DNA of 64,000 nucleotides from Sphingomonas sp. JC676. GTDB lineage: Bacteria > Pseudomonadota > Alphaproteobacteria > Sphingomonadales > Sphingomonadaceae. Below, one piece after another: positions 1 to 9,186 of the stretch. The notes under the pieces were generated by a model, which did not search any database, was not told where the DNA came from, and was given only the letters and a program-made list of their open reading frames with translations. Both the position numbers and the translations under genes were made by a program. The number at the start of each line of letters is the position of its first letter. Position 1 is the stretch's first letter. The stretch is from contig NZ_JACTGR010000002.1 of assembly GCF_014489075.1 (NCBI RefSeq), positions 769,540-833,539 of the forward strand, in the 5' to 3' direction.

Positions 1-399
1 CCGCATTCGGCGCTCACGACGCACCCGATCCTGTACGAGAGGAAGTTCGGCGTAGTCGATCGCGATTTGATCCATGCCGAACCGCTCGTGATCGAGGACG
101 ATGTCTGGATCGGCCAAAACGCGATCCTGCTGCCGGGCTGCAAGCATATCGGGCGCGGTGCGATCGTCGGGGCCGGCGCTGTCGTCTCGCGCAATGTCGG
201 CGCGTACCAAGTCGTCGCTGGCGTGCCGGCGCGCAAGATCAAGGACCGCTTCCGGCCCGAGATCGCCGAAGCGATCGAGGCGAGCCGCTGGTGGGAGCGC
301 GATGTGCCCGAGCTCGCGCGCCTCTATGCCCAGAATCCCTCCGCCTTCACCGATCCCGCGCCGCGCCAGCTCGAGGCATTGTTCGGGTCGACGCGATGA
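1..399 (+). CDS. Hexapeptide-repeat (LbH) O-acetyltransferase, 5' partial
   Basis: The reading frame is open from the first base, so the start lies outside the window and 132 residues are visible. The segment DDVWIGQNAILLPGCKHIGR followed by IVGAGAVV is the left-handed beta-helix repeat of CatB/xenobiotic-type acetyltransferases, and VVAGVPARKIK is the usual end of that helix. Such enzymes move an acetyl group from acetyl-CoA to a sugar or other acceptor in the cytoplasm. Its stop overlaps the start of the glycosyltransferase (ATGA), so the two are probably co-translated and it may decorate the exopolysaccharide. The acceptor cannot be told from sequence. Confidence 0.85.
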   Translation, partial: PHSALTTHPILYERKFGVVDRDLIHAEPLVIEDDVWIGQNAILLPGCKHIGRGAIVGAGAVVSRNVGAYQVVAGVPARKIKDRFRPEIAEAIEASRWWERDVPELARLYAQNPSAFTDPAPRQLEALFGSTR

Positions 400-1262
400 C
401 TGGGCCGCGGATCAGCGTCGTCGTTCCGCACTACAACGACCCTATCGGGCTCGGCCGTTGTCTCAATTCGCTTGAAGCGCAGACGATCGGCCGCGACGCG
501 TTCGAGATCGTCGTCGGCGACAATGATTCCCCCTGCGGGCTAGAGGCGGTCGAGCGCGCAGTGGCCGGCCGTGGCCGGATTGTGACGATCCCCGAAAAGG
601 GCGCCGGCCCCGCGCGCAATGGCGCCGCCGCCGCGGCAAGCGGCGAGATATTGGCCTTTATCGACAGCGATTGCGTCGCCGAGCCCGGCTGGCTCGAAGC
701 CGGCGCCGCTGCGGTTGCCACAGGCCGCTTCATCGGCGGACGGATGTTCGTGCTCCGCCCCCAGGGCGCGATCAACGGCGCGCAAGCACTGGAGATGGTG
801 CTCGCCTTTGATAACCAATCCTATGTCCGCGACAAGCACTTCACCGTGACGGCGAACCTGTTCGTGATGGCCGAGGATTTCGCCCGCGTCGGCCCGTTCC
901 GCACCGGCGTTTCCGAGGATCTGGAATGGTGCCACCGCGCGATCGCGAAGGGGCTGGAGATCGCCTATGCGCCCTATGCCGCTGTCGGGCATCCGCCACG
1001 CGACGACTGGGCGGCGCTCAAGGGCAAGGCCCGCCGTATCGAGCGGGAGCTGTATTTGTTCGCGCTCGAGCGGCCGGGCGGGCGCGCGAAATGGTTCGTC
1101 CGCTCGCTGCTGCTGCCGGGCATGATCGCCGTCGAAGCGCCGAAGCTGCTACGCGCGCCGCAGATCGCCGGCGCGCGGGTGGTCGCATTGGTAACGCTGG
1201 TGAAGATCAGACTTTGGCGCAGCGCAGCCGGGCTGCGCCAAAGCTTAGGATTTGACCTCTGA
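396..1262 (+). CDS. Family 2 glycosyltransferase
   Basis: The 288-residue product begins MTGPRISVVVPHYNDP, the N-terminal nucleotide-binding strand of GT-A fold enzymes. FIDSDC is the DxD-type metal/nucleotide-sugar motif at about residue 90, and EDLEWCHRA matches the ED acid-base region of GT2. I chose the ATG that overlaps the upstream stop, because longer upstream starts add residues unlike the family. It probably adds one sugar to the lipid-linked repeat unit at the cytoplasmic face of the inner membrane. Its last 18 bp overlap the convergent ATPase gene. Donor and acceptor are unknown. Confidence 0.88.
   Translation: MTGPRISVVVPHYNDPIGLGRCLNSLEAQTIGRDAFEIVVGDNDSPCGLEAVERAVAGRGRIVTIPEKGAGPARNGAAAAASGEILAFIDSDCVAEPGWLEAGAAAVATGRFIGGRMFVLRPQGAINGAQALEMVLAFDNQSYVRDKHFTVTANLFVMAEDFARVGPFRTGVSEDLEWCHRAIAKGLEIAYAPYAAVGHPPRDDWAALKGKARRIERELYLFALERPGGRAKWFVRSLLLPGMIAVEAPKLLRAPQIAGARVVALVTLVKIRLWRSAAGLRQSLGFDL
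1213..1242. terminator. Hairpin inside the 3' end of the glycosyltransferase gene
   Basis: A perfect 11-bp inverted repeat (TTTGGCGCAGC / GCTGCGCCAAA) with an 8-nt loop sits 20 bp before the glycosyltransferase stop and 3 bp beyond the stop of the convergent ATPase gene. It can fold on both transcripts, so a bidirectional terminator is likely. Neither side has a long T-run. Confidence 0.5.
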
Positions 1263-2675
1263 TAGGCCCGCAGCCGCCTTGCTGGGGGCGGAAGGCGCTG
1301 CCGTATCGAGCTTGCCCGCGTTCAGCCGGTCGCGCGCGATCAGCAGCCACAGATAAATCGGCAGGCTGTCATCCGAGAAGCGGAAGCGCAGCTCGCCGTC
1401 CTCGGTCTCGGATTCCAGACCCAGCGTCGACGTAAGTGACTGAAGCTCGGCCTGAACCTTGTCCGCGCCACCGGCCGATGCCGGGAGCAGGCCGGCGATG
1501 TCGCGCGCCGTGAACCAGCCATCGACCGAGCGCGAAGCCTCGCCGATCGCGGCGATGAGCTGCGGATAGGCGCCGGTCAGAAACTTCTGCATCTCGGTCA
1601 CCGTGCGCGGCGACATCCGCCCTTCGGTTTCCGCGATCACCAGATCGAGCGCGGCGCGCAGATGGCCGACATCGACGGTGAGACGGCCCTGGTCGAGCGC
1701 CTCGAGCCCGGCATGGTGGCACAGCAGCCGCGCCAGATAGGGCGAACCGAGCGCGAGCAGGCTGACGAGATGGCCGAACTTGGCGTCGAAGCGGATGCCC
1801 GCGGCGGCTTCGCCAATCGCGATCATCTCCTGGATCTCGCTCTCCTGGAGCCGCGGCATCGGCAGGCCGATCACATTGCGGCGGATCGACGGGGCATAGC
1901 CCATCAGTTCCTGCAGGTTGGGCGCGACGCCGGCGATGATGATCTGGACGCGCGCGGCGCGGTCCGAGAGATTCTTGATCAGCTCGGCCACAGACTGGCG
2001 GAACTTCGGATCATCGACGCGGTCATACTCATCGAGGATGATCAGCACGCGTGTGCCGACAATCTCCGAGCAGAGGTCCGCGAGCTCGCGCGAACCGAAC
2101 CGGCCGGACGGCAGGCGATCGGACAGGCTGCCACCGCTTTCCGCCTCGCCCGTGGTCGGCGCGACGCCGCGGTGAAACAGCACCGGCACGTCCTCGAGCA
2201 CCGCACGGAACATCTCCGAGAAATCGGACGAGGCGCCGCAGGTCGCATAGCTGACGATATAGCTCGATTCGCGCGCGACGTCGGTCAGCACGTGGAGCAG
2301 CGAGGTCTTGCCGATGCCGCGCTCGCCATAGAGCACGACGTGGCTGCGCTGCGTCTCGATCGCCGAAATCAGCCGGCTCAGCATGCCCAAGCGCCCCGCG
2401 AAACTGGCGCGGTTGGTCACCGGCTGGGTCGGCGTGAACATGTTCATCATCGCGAAACGCGCGCGGGTGATCTCGCGGCGCTCGCCGCGCTTGCGCTCCA
2501 CCGGGCGATCGAGCGCGGACGCGCGGAAGCCCGGAAAGTCGGGCCTCAGCCGCCCGGCCGTGCTCGCCTCGCGCGGCGTGCCCGCATAGCCTGCGACGAG
2601 CGGGAAGTCCTGATCGTCGTCGTCATGCTTGCGCCCGAAGGGCCACAGGAACCTCATTGCAGAACTTCGCGACAC
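1245..2675 (-). CDS. AAA-type ATPase beside the exosortase/EPS locus
   Basis: The 476-residue P-loop ATPase has Walker A GERGIGKTSLL near residue 118 and Walker B VLIILDEYDR near residue 205, with sensor/arginine regions after it. The roughly 75-residue N-terminus is polar. The domain resembles the ORC/STAND-like AAA_16 group rather than secretion ATPases. The GTG at 2675 has a GAGG element seven bases upstream; an internal ATG at 2657 would remove six residues. It is upstream of and divergent from the export operon, next to the small XrtV-associated protein, so a role in polysaccharide or PEP-CTERM processing is possible. The function is inferred from position only. Confidence 0.75.
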   Translation of the reverse strand: MSRSSAMRFLWPFGRKHDDDDQDFPLVAGYAGTPREASTAGRLRPDFPGFRASALDRPVERKRGERREITRARFAMMNMFTPTQPVTNRASFAGRLGMLSRLISAIETQRSHVVLYGERGIGKTSLLHVLTDVARESSYIVSYATCGASSDFSEMFRAVLEDVPVLFHRGVAPTTGEAESGGSLSDRLPSGRFGSRELADLCSEIVGTRVLIILDEYDRVDDPKFRQSVAELIKNLSDRAARVQIIIAGVAPNLQELMGYAPSIRRNVIGLPMPRLQESEIQEMIAIGEAAAGIRFDAKFGHLVSLLALGSPYLARLLCHHAGLEALDQGRLTVDVGHLRAALDLVIAETEGRMSPRTVTEMQKFLTGAYPQLIAAIGEASRSVDGWFTARDIAGLLPASAGGADKVQAELQSLTSTLGLESETEDGELRFRFSDDSLPIYLWLLIARDRLNAGKLDTAAPSAPSKAAAGLSEVKS

Positions 2676-2718
2676 GCATGCACCTCATTTACTGAACGTC
2701 GTTCATCCGCGGCAACGA

Positions 2719-2970
2719 TCACCGGCGCTTGATGAACTCGTAGGGCTTTATCACCAGGGCGATATACGCAAGCACGAGTATCACGGTAATGATTGCGAAA
2801 ACGTGATACTCCTCGTTGCCTAGATAATTGGCAACCGCACAACCAACCGCGGGCGGAAGATAGCTGATCATCGTATCGCGGACGGCCGAATCCTCCTGCG
2901 AGCGTTGCAGAAAGATCACGATCAGTCCGGCAAATATCGCGACAGTCACCCAATCATATGGCGTCTGCAT
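2719..2970 (-). CDS. Small XrtV-associated membrane protein
   Basis: The 83-residue protein starting MQTPYDWVTVAIFAGLIV has an N-terminal transmembrane helix, a polar segment with DTMISYLPPAVGCAVANY, and a C-terminal hydrophobic helix ending KPYEFIKRR. It matches what I remember of the small 'XrtV sorting system accessory protein' of sphingomonads, a name that rests on genome context and not on biochemistry. The ATG at 2970 was chosen because residues added by an upstream start are basic, unstructured and unlike the family. It sits 43 bp upstream of the AAA ATPase on the same strand. Confidence 0.65.
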   Translation of the reverse strand: MQTPYDWVTVAIFAGLIVIFLQRSQEDSAVRDTMISYLPPAVGCAVANYLGNEEYHVFAIITVILVLAYIALVIKPYEFIKRR

Positions 2971-3227
2971 TGAAAAAACGTTCCTTCCTGCGCCCGGGAG
3001 CCGTCGGCTCCTGGTCCCCCAATCGCTTCTTGCCACGCCCGTAGCAGCGGCGGCGACGGCTAGCTAGACCGCCGCCGTCCGCATAATGTGCCGTAAATGC
3101 AAATTCTTCGCTAGTGCGTCCGCACGCGGCGATATTCGGCACGCGAGCCAGGCCCAAAAGAAGACAAACGTGACAGTCGGGACGCCGCAGGGACTTAGAT
3201 TGGTTGCTTGACCAGCAGGCTATTGAT

Positions 3228-4532
3228 ATGAGCGGACAAGCCTGGGGGTCTCAAGTGCGCGCAGAAACGTTTCGAATTCGAGGTGTGAATTCCGCCTCCC
3301 TATTTTCGCGGGCTTCATTGTCGCGGAGCGGTGGAGTTGCGTTGCTAGCTACGGCCTGGGCCGCGGTATACGCCGCGCCTGCAGACGCGCAGACGAGTGG
3401 CGGCGGCGGGCGGCAAATCGACGTCAGCGTTTCCAACCGCCTCCAATATGACAGCGACGTCGTGCTGAGTGACAGCCGTATCAGCGGCGGCCGCGGCAAG
3501 GACGATGTCAGCACCTCGCCCACCCTCGATCTCGACATCTATCTACCGCGCGCGACCGGCAGTCTCTATCTGCGCGGCAATCTCGGCTATGTCTTCTACC
3601 GCAAGTTCACGAAGCTCAACCGCGAGCGGATTAACCTCGAAGGCGGGTTTGATCAGCGGGTGCTGGGGGACTGCATCGTCCATGGCAGCGCAAATTATTC
3701 GCGGCAGCTGAGCGATCTGGGCGATGTCTTTACAACGGTGCCGGTTACGGGCGAGTTCAGGAACAGCCAGGAGAATCGCGAGATCTCCGCCGATGTCGGC
3801 TGTGGCGGCGGCATCGGCTTTCGTCCTTCGGTGGCGGTTAGCCGCTCGGAAGTTCGCAACAGCGCCGCCCTGCGCAAATTCTCGGACGCCGACACCAACA
3901 GCCTGACCGGTCAGATCGGCTATTCGGCGCCAGCGCTGGGCATAGTCTCGGTTTTCGGCCGATACAGCGACAGCAAATATATCAACCGCTCGACCCCCAG
4001 CGGCAACGACGACGGCGTGCGCACCTACGCGGCCGGCGTTCAGCTCGAACGCAATCTGGGAACGCGACTCAATTTCACGGGCTCGGTCAATTATAGCAAG
4101 GTGAAGCCCTATCTCGCGTCGGTGAAGGAATTCAGCGGCGTTGGCTTTGATCTTTCCGCCCAGTATCGCGGCGATTTCTTCCAGGTCGGGCTGACCGGCA
4201 GCCGCGCTGCGGAGCCCTCGACGCTGCTTTTCGTCAGCTATGACATCCAGACGAGCCTGGGCCTGACCATGACGACCGAGCTCACGCCGCGGCTCCGCTG
4301 GAACGGGGGCTTTTCGTATCGCCGCCGCGCCTTTGCCTCGTCGCCGATCTTCATCGCCGCGCCGATTCGTGGAACCGAGTCTCTGTATTCGCTCAACGCC
4401 GGTCTCAGCTACCAGGCCGGGCGTCGGCTGCGTTTCTCGCTCGACGGGGGCTACACCAAACGAACCTCGGATACGCAACTCTTCAATTATGATCAGAAGC
4501 GAATCTCTCTAACCACCTCCCTGTCTCTCTAA
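3228..4532 (+). CDS. Outer-membrane beta-barrel protein of the EPS locus
   Basis: The 434-residue product has a signal peptide ending near AAPADAQT. The rest consists of alternating amphipathic strands (for example LYLRGNLGYVFYRKF, RLNFTGSVNYSKV) and ends in a hydrophobic beta-signature, as in outer-membrane barrels. ATG 3228 is preferred over TTG 3204, since an AGGC element lies nine bases upstream. It is the first gene of a forward operon with the Wza-like protein 16 bp downstream. A role in passing the polymer across the outer membrane is inferred from that linkage. Confidence 0.75.
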   Translation: MSGQAWGSQVRAETFRIRGVNSASLFSRASLSRSGGVALLATAWAAVYAAPADAQTSGGGGRQIDVSVSNRLQYDSDVVLSDSRISGGRGKDDVSTSPTLDLDIYLPRATGSLYLRGNLGYVFYRKFTKLNRERINLEGGFDQRVLGDCIVHGSANYSRQLSDLGDVFTTVPVTGEFRNSQENREISADVGCGGGIGFRPSVAVSRSEVRNSAALRKFSDADTNSLTGQIGYSAPALGIVSVFGRYSDSKYINRSTPSGNDDGVRTYAAGVQLERNLGTRLNFTGSVNYSKVKPYLASVKEFSGVGFDLSAQYRGDFFQVGLTGSRAAEPSTLLFVSYDIQTSLGLTMTTELTPRLRWNGGFSYRRRAFASSPIFIAAPIRGTESLYSLNAGLSYQAGRRLRFSLDGGYTKRTSDTQLFNYDQKRISLTTSLSL

Positions 4533-4548
4533 GCCCGGGCGATCAGCT

Positions 4549-5454
4549 ATGCAGACCAAGCTCCATCGTTTCCTCCTTCTCGCCGCGGTTGCCTCCATCG
4601 CTACGCCGGCCATGGCGCAGATCCCAACGCGCAGCCTGCCCGCCCCGAAGCCGGCATCCACGCCGACGATGCCCACGCAAACGCCGCCGCAAAATGTGCC
4701 GGCCGCCACGCCGGTATCGACCGCGACGGCGGATCCTGCTTTGCCCTCGGTCGCCCCGGCCGGTTATCGCATCGGCGCCGATGACGTCATCGAAGTCGAT
4801 GTGCTGGGCCAGTCCGATTTCAAGACGCGCGCCCGCGTGCGCAGCGATGGCACCGTTACGCTGCCCTATCTGGGCAACGTGCCGGTGGTGGGTGAGACTG
4901 CGGTCTCCCTGGCCGACAAGCTTGGCGCTCAGCTCCGCGCCGGCGGTTATTATGCCAAGCCGATCGTGAGCGTCGAGATCCTCGGCTTCGTCAGCAACTA
5001 TGTCATCGTGCTCGGCGAGGTCGGCAGCTCCGGCCTCCAGCCGATCGACCGCGGATACCGGCTCAGCGAGATCATCGCGCGCGCCGGAGGCATGAAGCCC
5101 AGCGCCGGCGAGAGCGTCACGCTGACCCATCCCGATGGCACGACCGAGAAGCTGGACTTTGAGAAGCTTGCCTCCGGCGGGCCGTCGGACGACCCGGTTG
5201 TGAAGGCCGGCGACAAGATCTTCGTGCCGACTGCCGAACGATTCTACATTTATGGTCAAGTTAACGCTCCGGGCGTATACGCGATTCGTTCGGACATGAC
5301 GCTGCGCCGGGCACTTGGACAAGGCGGCGGTTTGACTGCCTCGGGTTCGTTGAAAAAAGTGAAGGTTTCTCGCAACGGCGAAGAGCGCAAGATGAACCTC
5401 GACGAACTGCTGCAACCGGGCGACGTCATCGTTGTCGGCGAGCGGGCGTTCTAA
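4549..5454 (+). CDS. Polysaccharide export protein (Wza/GelD-like)
   Basis: The 301-residue secreted protein has a signal peptide ending ATPAMAQ, a proline-rich linker to about residue 65, then the polysaccharide-export domain (YRIGADDVIEVDVLGQ, RVRSDGTVTLPYLGNV). A SLBB-type domain follows (FYIYGQVNAPGVYAIR, LRRALGQGGGLT). These proteins form the periplasmic and outer-membrane part of the Wza channel. The lipobox cysteine of E. coli Wza is absent, as in shorter alphaproteobacterial forms. Its place before the Wzz-like gene fits the gelD-gelC-gelE order of gellan clusters. Confidence 0.9.
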   Translation: MQTKLHRFLLLAAVASIATPAMAQIPTRSLPAPKPASTPTMPTQTPPQNVPAATPVSTATADPALPSVAPAGYRIGADDVIEVDVLGQSDFKTRARVRSDGTVTLPYLGNVPVVGETAVSLADKLGAQLRAGGYYAKPIVSVEILGFVSNYVIVLGEVGSSGLQPIDRGYRLSEIIARAGGMKPSAGESVTLTHPDGTTEKLDFEKLASGGPSDDPVVKAGDKIFVPTAERFYIYGQVNAPGVYAIRSDMTLRRALGQGGGLTASGSLKKVKVSRNGEERKMNLDELLQPGDVIVVGERAF

Positions 5455-5483
5455 TCATTGTCGAATATTGGTGAGGCGAGCCC

Positions 5484-6836
5484 GTGAGTCTAGTTCAGTT
5501 CTTCCGCATCCTCTGGGCACGTCGCTGGATCATCCTCCCGGCGTTCCTGGTATGCGTGGCGACCGCCGCGATCGTGTCGCAGTTCCTGCCCCAGCGCTAC
5601 CGCGCCAGCACGCGGGTCGTGCTCGATACGTTCAAGCCGGACCCGGTCACCGGGCAGGTAATGTCCTCGCAGTTCATGCGCGCCTACACACAGACGCAGA
5701 TCGAGCTCATTGAGGACTATCGCACGGCCGGTCGCGTGGTCGACGCGCTCGGTTGGGTAAACGACCCGGGCAACATCGCCGCGTTCAATGCGTCGTCTGC
5801 CGCGGCCTCCGGTGACATTCGCCGCTGGCTGGCACAGAACATCATCGCCAACACCAAGGCGGGGATCATAGAGGGAAGCAACATCCTCGAGATCAGCTAT
5901 ATCGACACCACGGCCGAACGGGCCGAGCAGATCGCGAACCTGGTGCGCAAGGCCTTCCTCGAGGAAAGCCTTGCCTATAAGCGCGACGCCGCCAACAAAT
6001 CGGCCGCCTGGTATGCCCTGCAGGCGGATTCCGCACGCAAGGCGTTGACCGAGGCCGAAGACACGCGGACCGCCTTTGCCAAGGCGAATGACATCGTCCT
6101 GACGTCGGCTAACACCGATCTCGACACGCAGAAGCTCGAGCAGCTCGAGGGCCAGAGCGTCGCGGCGCAGAGCTCTCCGACCATGTCGGCGCCGAGCGGC
6201 GGCATGGGCCCCGCAGCGATCCAGCTCGCCGCGATCGACCAGCAGCTCGAGCAGGCAGCGACCACGCTCGGTCCCAATCACCCGATGTTCCAGTCGCTCC
6301 AGCGCCAGCGCGTGGTCGTCGCGGCCGCAGCCGCAAGGGAAAAGAGCGCCGGTGGGGCGAGTTCGGTCGTCAATGTCGGTGCGATCCGGAACGCGGCCAA
6401 TGCGCAAAAATCGCAGGTTATCGCGAAGAGCGAAAAACTGGACCAGCTGGTTCGGTTACAGCGCGATGTCGAGCTGAAAAAGGAGCAATTCCTCAAGGCT
6501 TCATCGCGCGTCGGTGATTTGCGGCTTGAGGGGAACAGCGATGATGCCGGCATGACCACGCTGGGCGAAGCGACCGCGCCCGAAAACCCCTATTTCCCGA
6601 ATGTCCCGCTGATCGTCGGCGGTGCCGCGGGCTTCGGGCTGGGCCTTGGCGTGCTGATCGCGTTGCTCGTCGAGCTTCTCGGCCGACGCGTGCGCAGCAC
6701 CGAGGATCTCGAACTCGCCGTTGGTGCGCCGGTCTTTGGCGTCATCCAGACCGGATTCTCGCTGCCCTCCCGGCTTCGCCGGGGATATCAGGCTGCATCG
6801 GAATCCGCCGCTACTCAAGAGGTTGCAGCAAGCTAA
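5484..6836 (+). CDS. Wzz/Wzc N-terminal-type polysaccharide co-polymerase (GelC-like)
   Basis: The 450-residue inner-membrane protein has an N-terminal helix in SLVQFFRILWARRWIILPAF, a Wzz fold with a long coiled coil between residues 150 and 350, and a second helix near residue 375 (PLIVGGAAGFGLGLGVLIAL). The proline-rich GEATAPENPYFPNVP just before that helix is typical of chain-length regulators. No kinase domain is attached; it is encoded by the next gene, whose ATG overlaps this stop by one base. The start codon is GTG. Confidence 0.9.
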   Translation: MSLVQFFRILWARRWIILPAFLVCVATAAIVSQFLPQRYRASTRVVLDTFKPDPVTGQVMSSQFMRAYTQTQIELIEDYRTAGRVVDALGWVNDPGNIAAFNASSAAASGDIRRWLAQNIIANTKAGIIEGSNILEISYIDTTAERAEQIANLVRKAFLEESLAYKRDAANKSAAWYALQADSARKALTEAEDTRTAFAKANDIVLTSANTDLDTQKLEQLEGQSVAAQSSPTMSAPSGGMGPAAIQLAAIDQQLEQAATTLGPNHPMFQSLQRQRVVVAAAAAREKSAGGASSVVNVGAIRNAANAQKSQVIAKSEKLDQLVRLQRDVELKKEQFLKASSRVGDLRLEGNSDDAGMTTLGEATAPENPYFPNVPLIVGGAAGFGLGLGVLIALLVELLGRRVRSTEDLELAVGAPVFGVIQTGFSLPSRLRRGYQAASESAATQEVAAS

Positions 6837-7546
6837 TGGACGGTGTGACCACTCCCGAGCAGGACCCGCACGGCGATGAGCCTGGTTACGGTTCGGCCTA
6901 TCCCGAAACGCTCGACGTTCTCGAATACCAGCTCGTGCTGGCCGATCCGAGCGGCATCGAAGCCGAAGCGATCCGCGGCCTGCGCACGCGCATCGTCGCC
7001 CAGCATCTCCGCGAAGGGCGCCGGGCGCTGGCGGTCTGCGCGCCTACCGCCGGCTCCGGCTGCACGTTCATCGCAGTGAACCTGGCGACCGCGCTCGCCC
7101 AGATCGGCATCAAGACCGCGCTGGTCGATGCCAATCTGCGCGATCCCTCGATCGGCCAGGCGTTCAACATCCTGCCGCCGAAGCACGGGCTCGCCGATTA
7201 TCTGTCGTCGAGCGATATTCCGATTGACGCGATCATTCATCCGACCCGTCTCGCCAATCTTTCGATCGTCCCCGCCGGCGAGACCTCGTTCAGCCCGCAG
7301 GAACTGCTCTCGTCCGAGCGTTTCCGCGATCTGGTCGGCCAGCTGCTCCGCGAGTTCGAGATCACGATCTTCGACACCACGGCCTCGAACGCCTGCGCCG
7401 ATGCGCAACGCGTCGCCAATGTCGTCGGTTACAGCCTGATCGTCGCACACAAGGATTCGAGCTACATTCGCGACGTCACGACGCTCAGCAAGATGCTGCG
7501 TGCCGATCGTTCGAATGTCGTCGGCTGCGTATTGAACGGATACTGA
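6836..7546 (+). CDS. CpsD/GelE-like BY-kinase homologue with altered Walker A
   Basis: The 236-residue P-loop protein has the MinD/BY-kinase layout: APTAGSGCTFIAVNLA in the Walker A position, TALVDANLRDPSI as Walker A', and ITIFDTT as Walker B. The catalytic Walker A lysine (GxGKS/T in the family) is replaced by cysteine. No tyrosine-rich C-terminal cluster is seen; the protein ends VVGCVLNGY. It is coupled to the Wzz-like gene, so it likely partners that protein at the membrane, but classical autokinase activity is doubtful. It could be a structural or regulatory partner. Confidence 0.82.
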   Translation: MDGVTTPEQDPHGDEPGYGSAYPETLDVLEYQLVLADPSGIEAEAIRGLRTRIVAQHLREGRRALAVCAPTAGSGCTFIAVNLATALAQIGIKTALVDANLRDPSIGQAFNILPPKHGLADYLSSSDIPIDAIIHPTRLANLSIVPAGETSFSPQELLSSERFRDLVGQLLREFEITIFDTTASNACADAQRVANVVGYSLIVAHKDSSYIRDVTTLSKMLRADRSNVVGCVLNGY

Positions 7547-7547
7547 G

Positions 7548-8438
7548 TTGTCCGACATAGCGGAAATCGCGGCAGGGCCGCCGCGCCCCAGGGCGATTGC
7601 CGGCTACTGGCTCGCAATCCTCGGCCTGTTGGCGCTCGCGATTCCGACGTTCATCACGCTCGCACGCCAGGTCTGGAGCTCCGAAGGAGGCGTCCACGGC
7701 CCGATCGTGCTCGCCACGGGCATGTGGATGCTCTGGCGCCAGAGCAAGTCCCTCGCCGAACTCGCGCGGCCGGGCAATCTGGCGGCCGGTCTCGCCATCC
7801 TGTTCCTCGCGCTCGTCATCTATATCGGCGGCCGCATCTTCGACTTCATCAGCATCGAGGTGCTGGGACTGGTCCTCACCGCCTTCGCGGCAGCCTATCT
7901 CTATCTGGGCGGCCGCGCGCTGCGGGCGAACTGGTTCCCGGTGCTCTGGCTGTTCTTCCTGATCCCGCCGCCGGGCTGGGTAGTCGATCGCCTGACCGCG
8001 CCGCTCAAGGAATTCGTGTCCTATGGCGCGACCAAATTCCTGCTGCTGTTCGACTATCCGATCCTGCGCCAGGGCGTGACCCTGTTCATCGGGCCCTATC
8101 AGCTCCTCGTCGAGGATGCATGCTCGGGCCTGCGCTCGCTGTCGAGCCTGGTCGTCGTGACCCTGCTCTACATCTATATCAAGAATAAGCCGTCCTGGCG
8201 CTATTCGCTGCTCGTCGTGCTGTGGATCGTTCCGGTGGCCGTGCTCGCGAACATCATCCGCATCGTGATCCTCGTCCTGATCACCTATTATTGGGGCGAT
8301 GCCGCCGCGCAGAGCTTCCTCCACAATACGGCGGGCGTCGTGATGTTCGTTATCGCACTCCTCGGCATCTTCGCCGTCGACTGGGCCTTCGAATATCTCA
8401 TGGGATTGCGCGGGAGGCGTCATGTTCAACCGGCGTGA
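7548..8438 (+). CDS. xrtV: Exosortase V
   Basis: The 296-residue polytopic membrane protein carries the three exosortase active-site elements in order: Cys in VEDACSGLRSL (about residue 190), Arg in ANIIRIVILVL, and His in SFLHNTAGVVMF. Exosortases are transpeptidase-like enzymes that cut PEP-CTERM proteins at the inner membrane during surface display. The start is TTG, one base after the upstream stop. The type V assignment rests on the small accessory gene, the EpsI-type neighbour and the PEPxxWG-like substrate at 13.8 kb. Confidence 0.9.
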   Translation: MSDIAEIAAGPPRPRAIAGYWLAILGLLALAIPTFITLARQVWSSEGGVHGPIVLATGMWMLWRQSKSLAELARPGNLAAGLAILFLALVIYIGGRIFDFISIEVLGLVLTAFAAAYLYLGGRALRANWFPVLWLFFLIPPPGWVVDRLTAPLKEFVSYGATKFLLLFDYPILRQGVTLFIGPYQLLVEDACSGLRSLSSLVVVTLLYIYIKNKPSWRYSLLVVLWIVPVAVLANIIRIVILVLITYYWGDAAAQSFLHNTAGVVMFVIALLGIFAVDWAFEYLMGLRGRRHVQPA

Positions 8439-9132
8439 CATCCTGATCGGCGCGTCGTGCTTCGCGGCAGCGGGCACGGCGATGGCGATGAAGCCGCGCA
8501 ACCGCATGGACCTGCTGCGCGGCGCCAGTCTCGACGAGCTGTTGCCGCACGCATTCGGCGAATGGAAGGCCGAGGAGGTCGGCGCGCTGATCGCCCCGCC
8601 GCGCGAGAACAGCCTCGAGGACAAGCTCTACAACACCGTCGTCAGCCGCGTCTTCTCGCGCAGCGACGGCGCGATGGTGATGATGCTGATCGCCTACGGC
8701 AATGCGCAGACCGACCTGCTCCAGCTGCATCGTCCCGAGGTCTGCTATCCGTTCTTCGGCTTCACGGTCAGCAACAGCCATCCCGAGACGATTCCGATCA
8801 CGCCGCAGGTGGCCGTCCCCGGCCGCGCGATGACCGCGTCGAGCTACAACCGCACCGAGCAGATCCTCTATTGGGCGCGCGTCGGCGAATATCTGCCGCA
8901 GACCGGCAACGAGCAGTTGCTGGCCCGCCTGAAGAGTCAGATGGCCGGCTTCATCGTCGATGGTGTGCTCGTGCGGATCTCGAACGTGACCAGCGAAGCC
9001 GATGACGGGCTCGCGATCAACCGCGATTTCGCCCGCCAGCTGGTCGAGGCGCTGCCCAAGCCGCTGCTCGCGCCGCTGCTTGGTACCAGCTTCGGCGAAA
9101 CGATCGCGGCGAACCGGTCCAAGCCGGCCTGA
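8422..9132 (+). CDS. EpsI-type exosortase V-associated protein
   Basis: The 236-residue protein has a short N-terminal membrane/signal segment (RRDILIGASCFAAAGTAMA) and the EpsI hallmark LLQLHRPEVCYP at about residue 107. EpsI domains are found fused to, or beside, exosortases and are thought to help polymer or substrate handling outside the membrane. The start overlaps the exosortase gene by 17 bp, showing tight translational coupling. Confidence 0.88.
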   Translation: MFNRRDILIGASCFAAAGTAMAMKPRNRMDLLRGASLDELLPHAFGEWKAEEVGALIAPPRENSLEDKLYNTVVSRVFSRSDGAMVMMLIAYGNAQTDLLQLHRPEVCYPFFGFTVSNSHPETIPITPQVAVPGRAMTASSYNRTEQILYWARVGEYLPQTGNEQLLARLKSQMAGFIVDGVLVRISNVTSEADDGLAINRDFARQLVEALPKPLLAPLLGTSFGETIAANRSKPA

Positions 9133-9186
9133 ACGTCTTTGCGCGTCCTTTGCTGCGGCGCGCCGGCGATACAGCCATAAAGGGAG

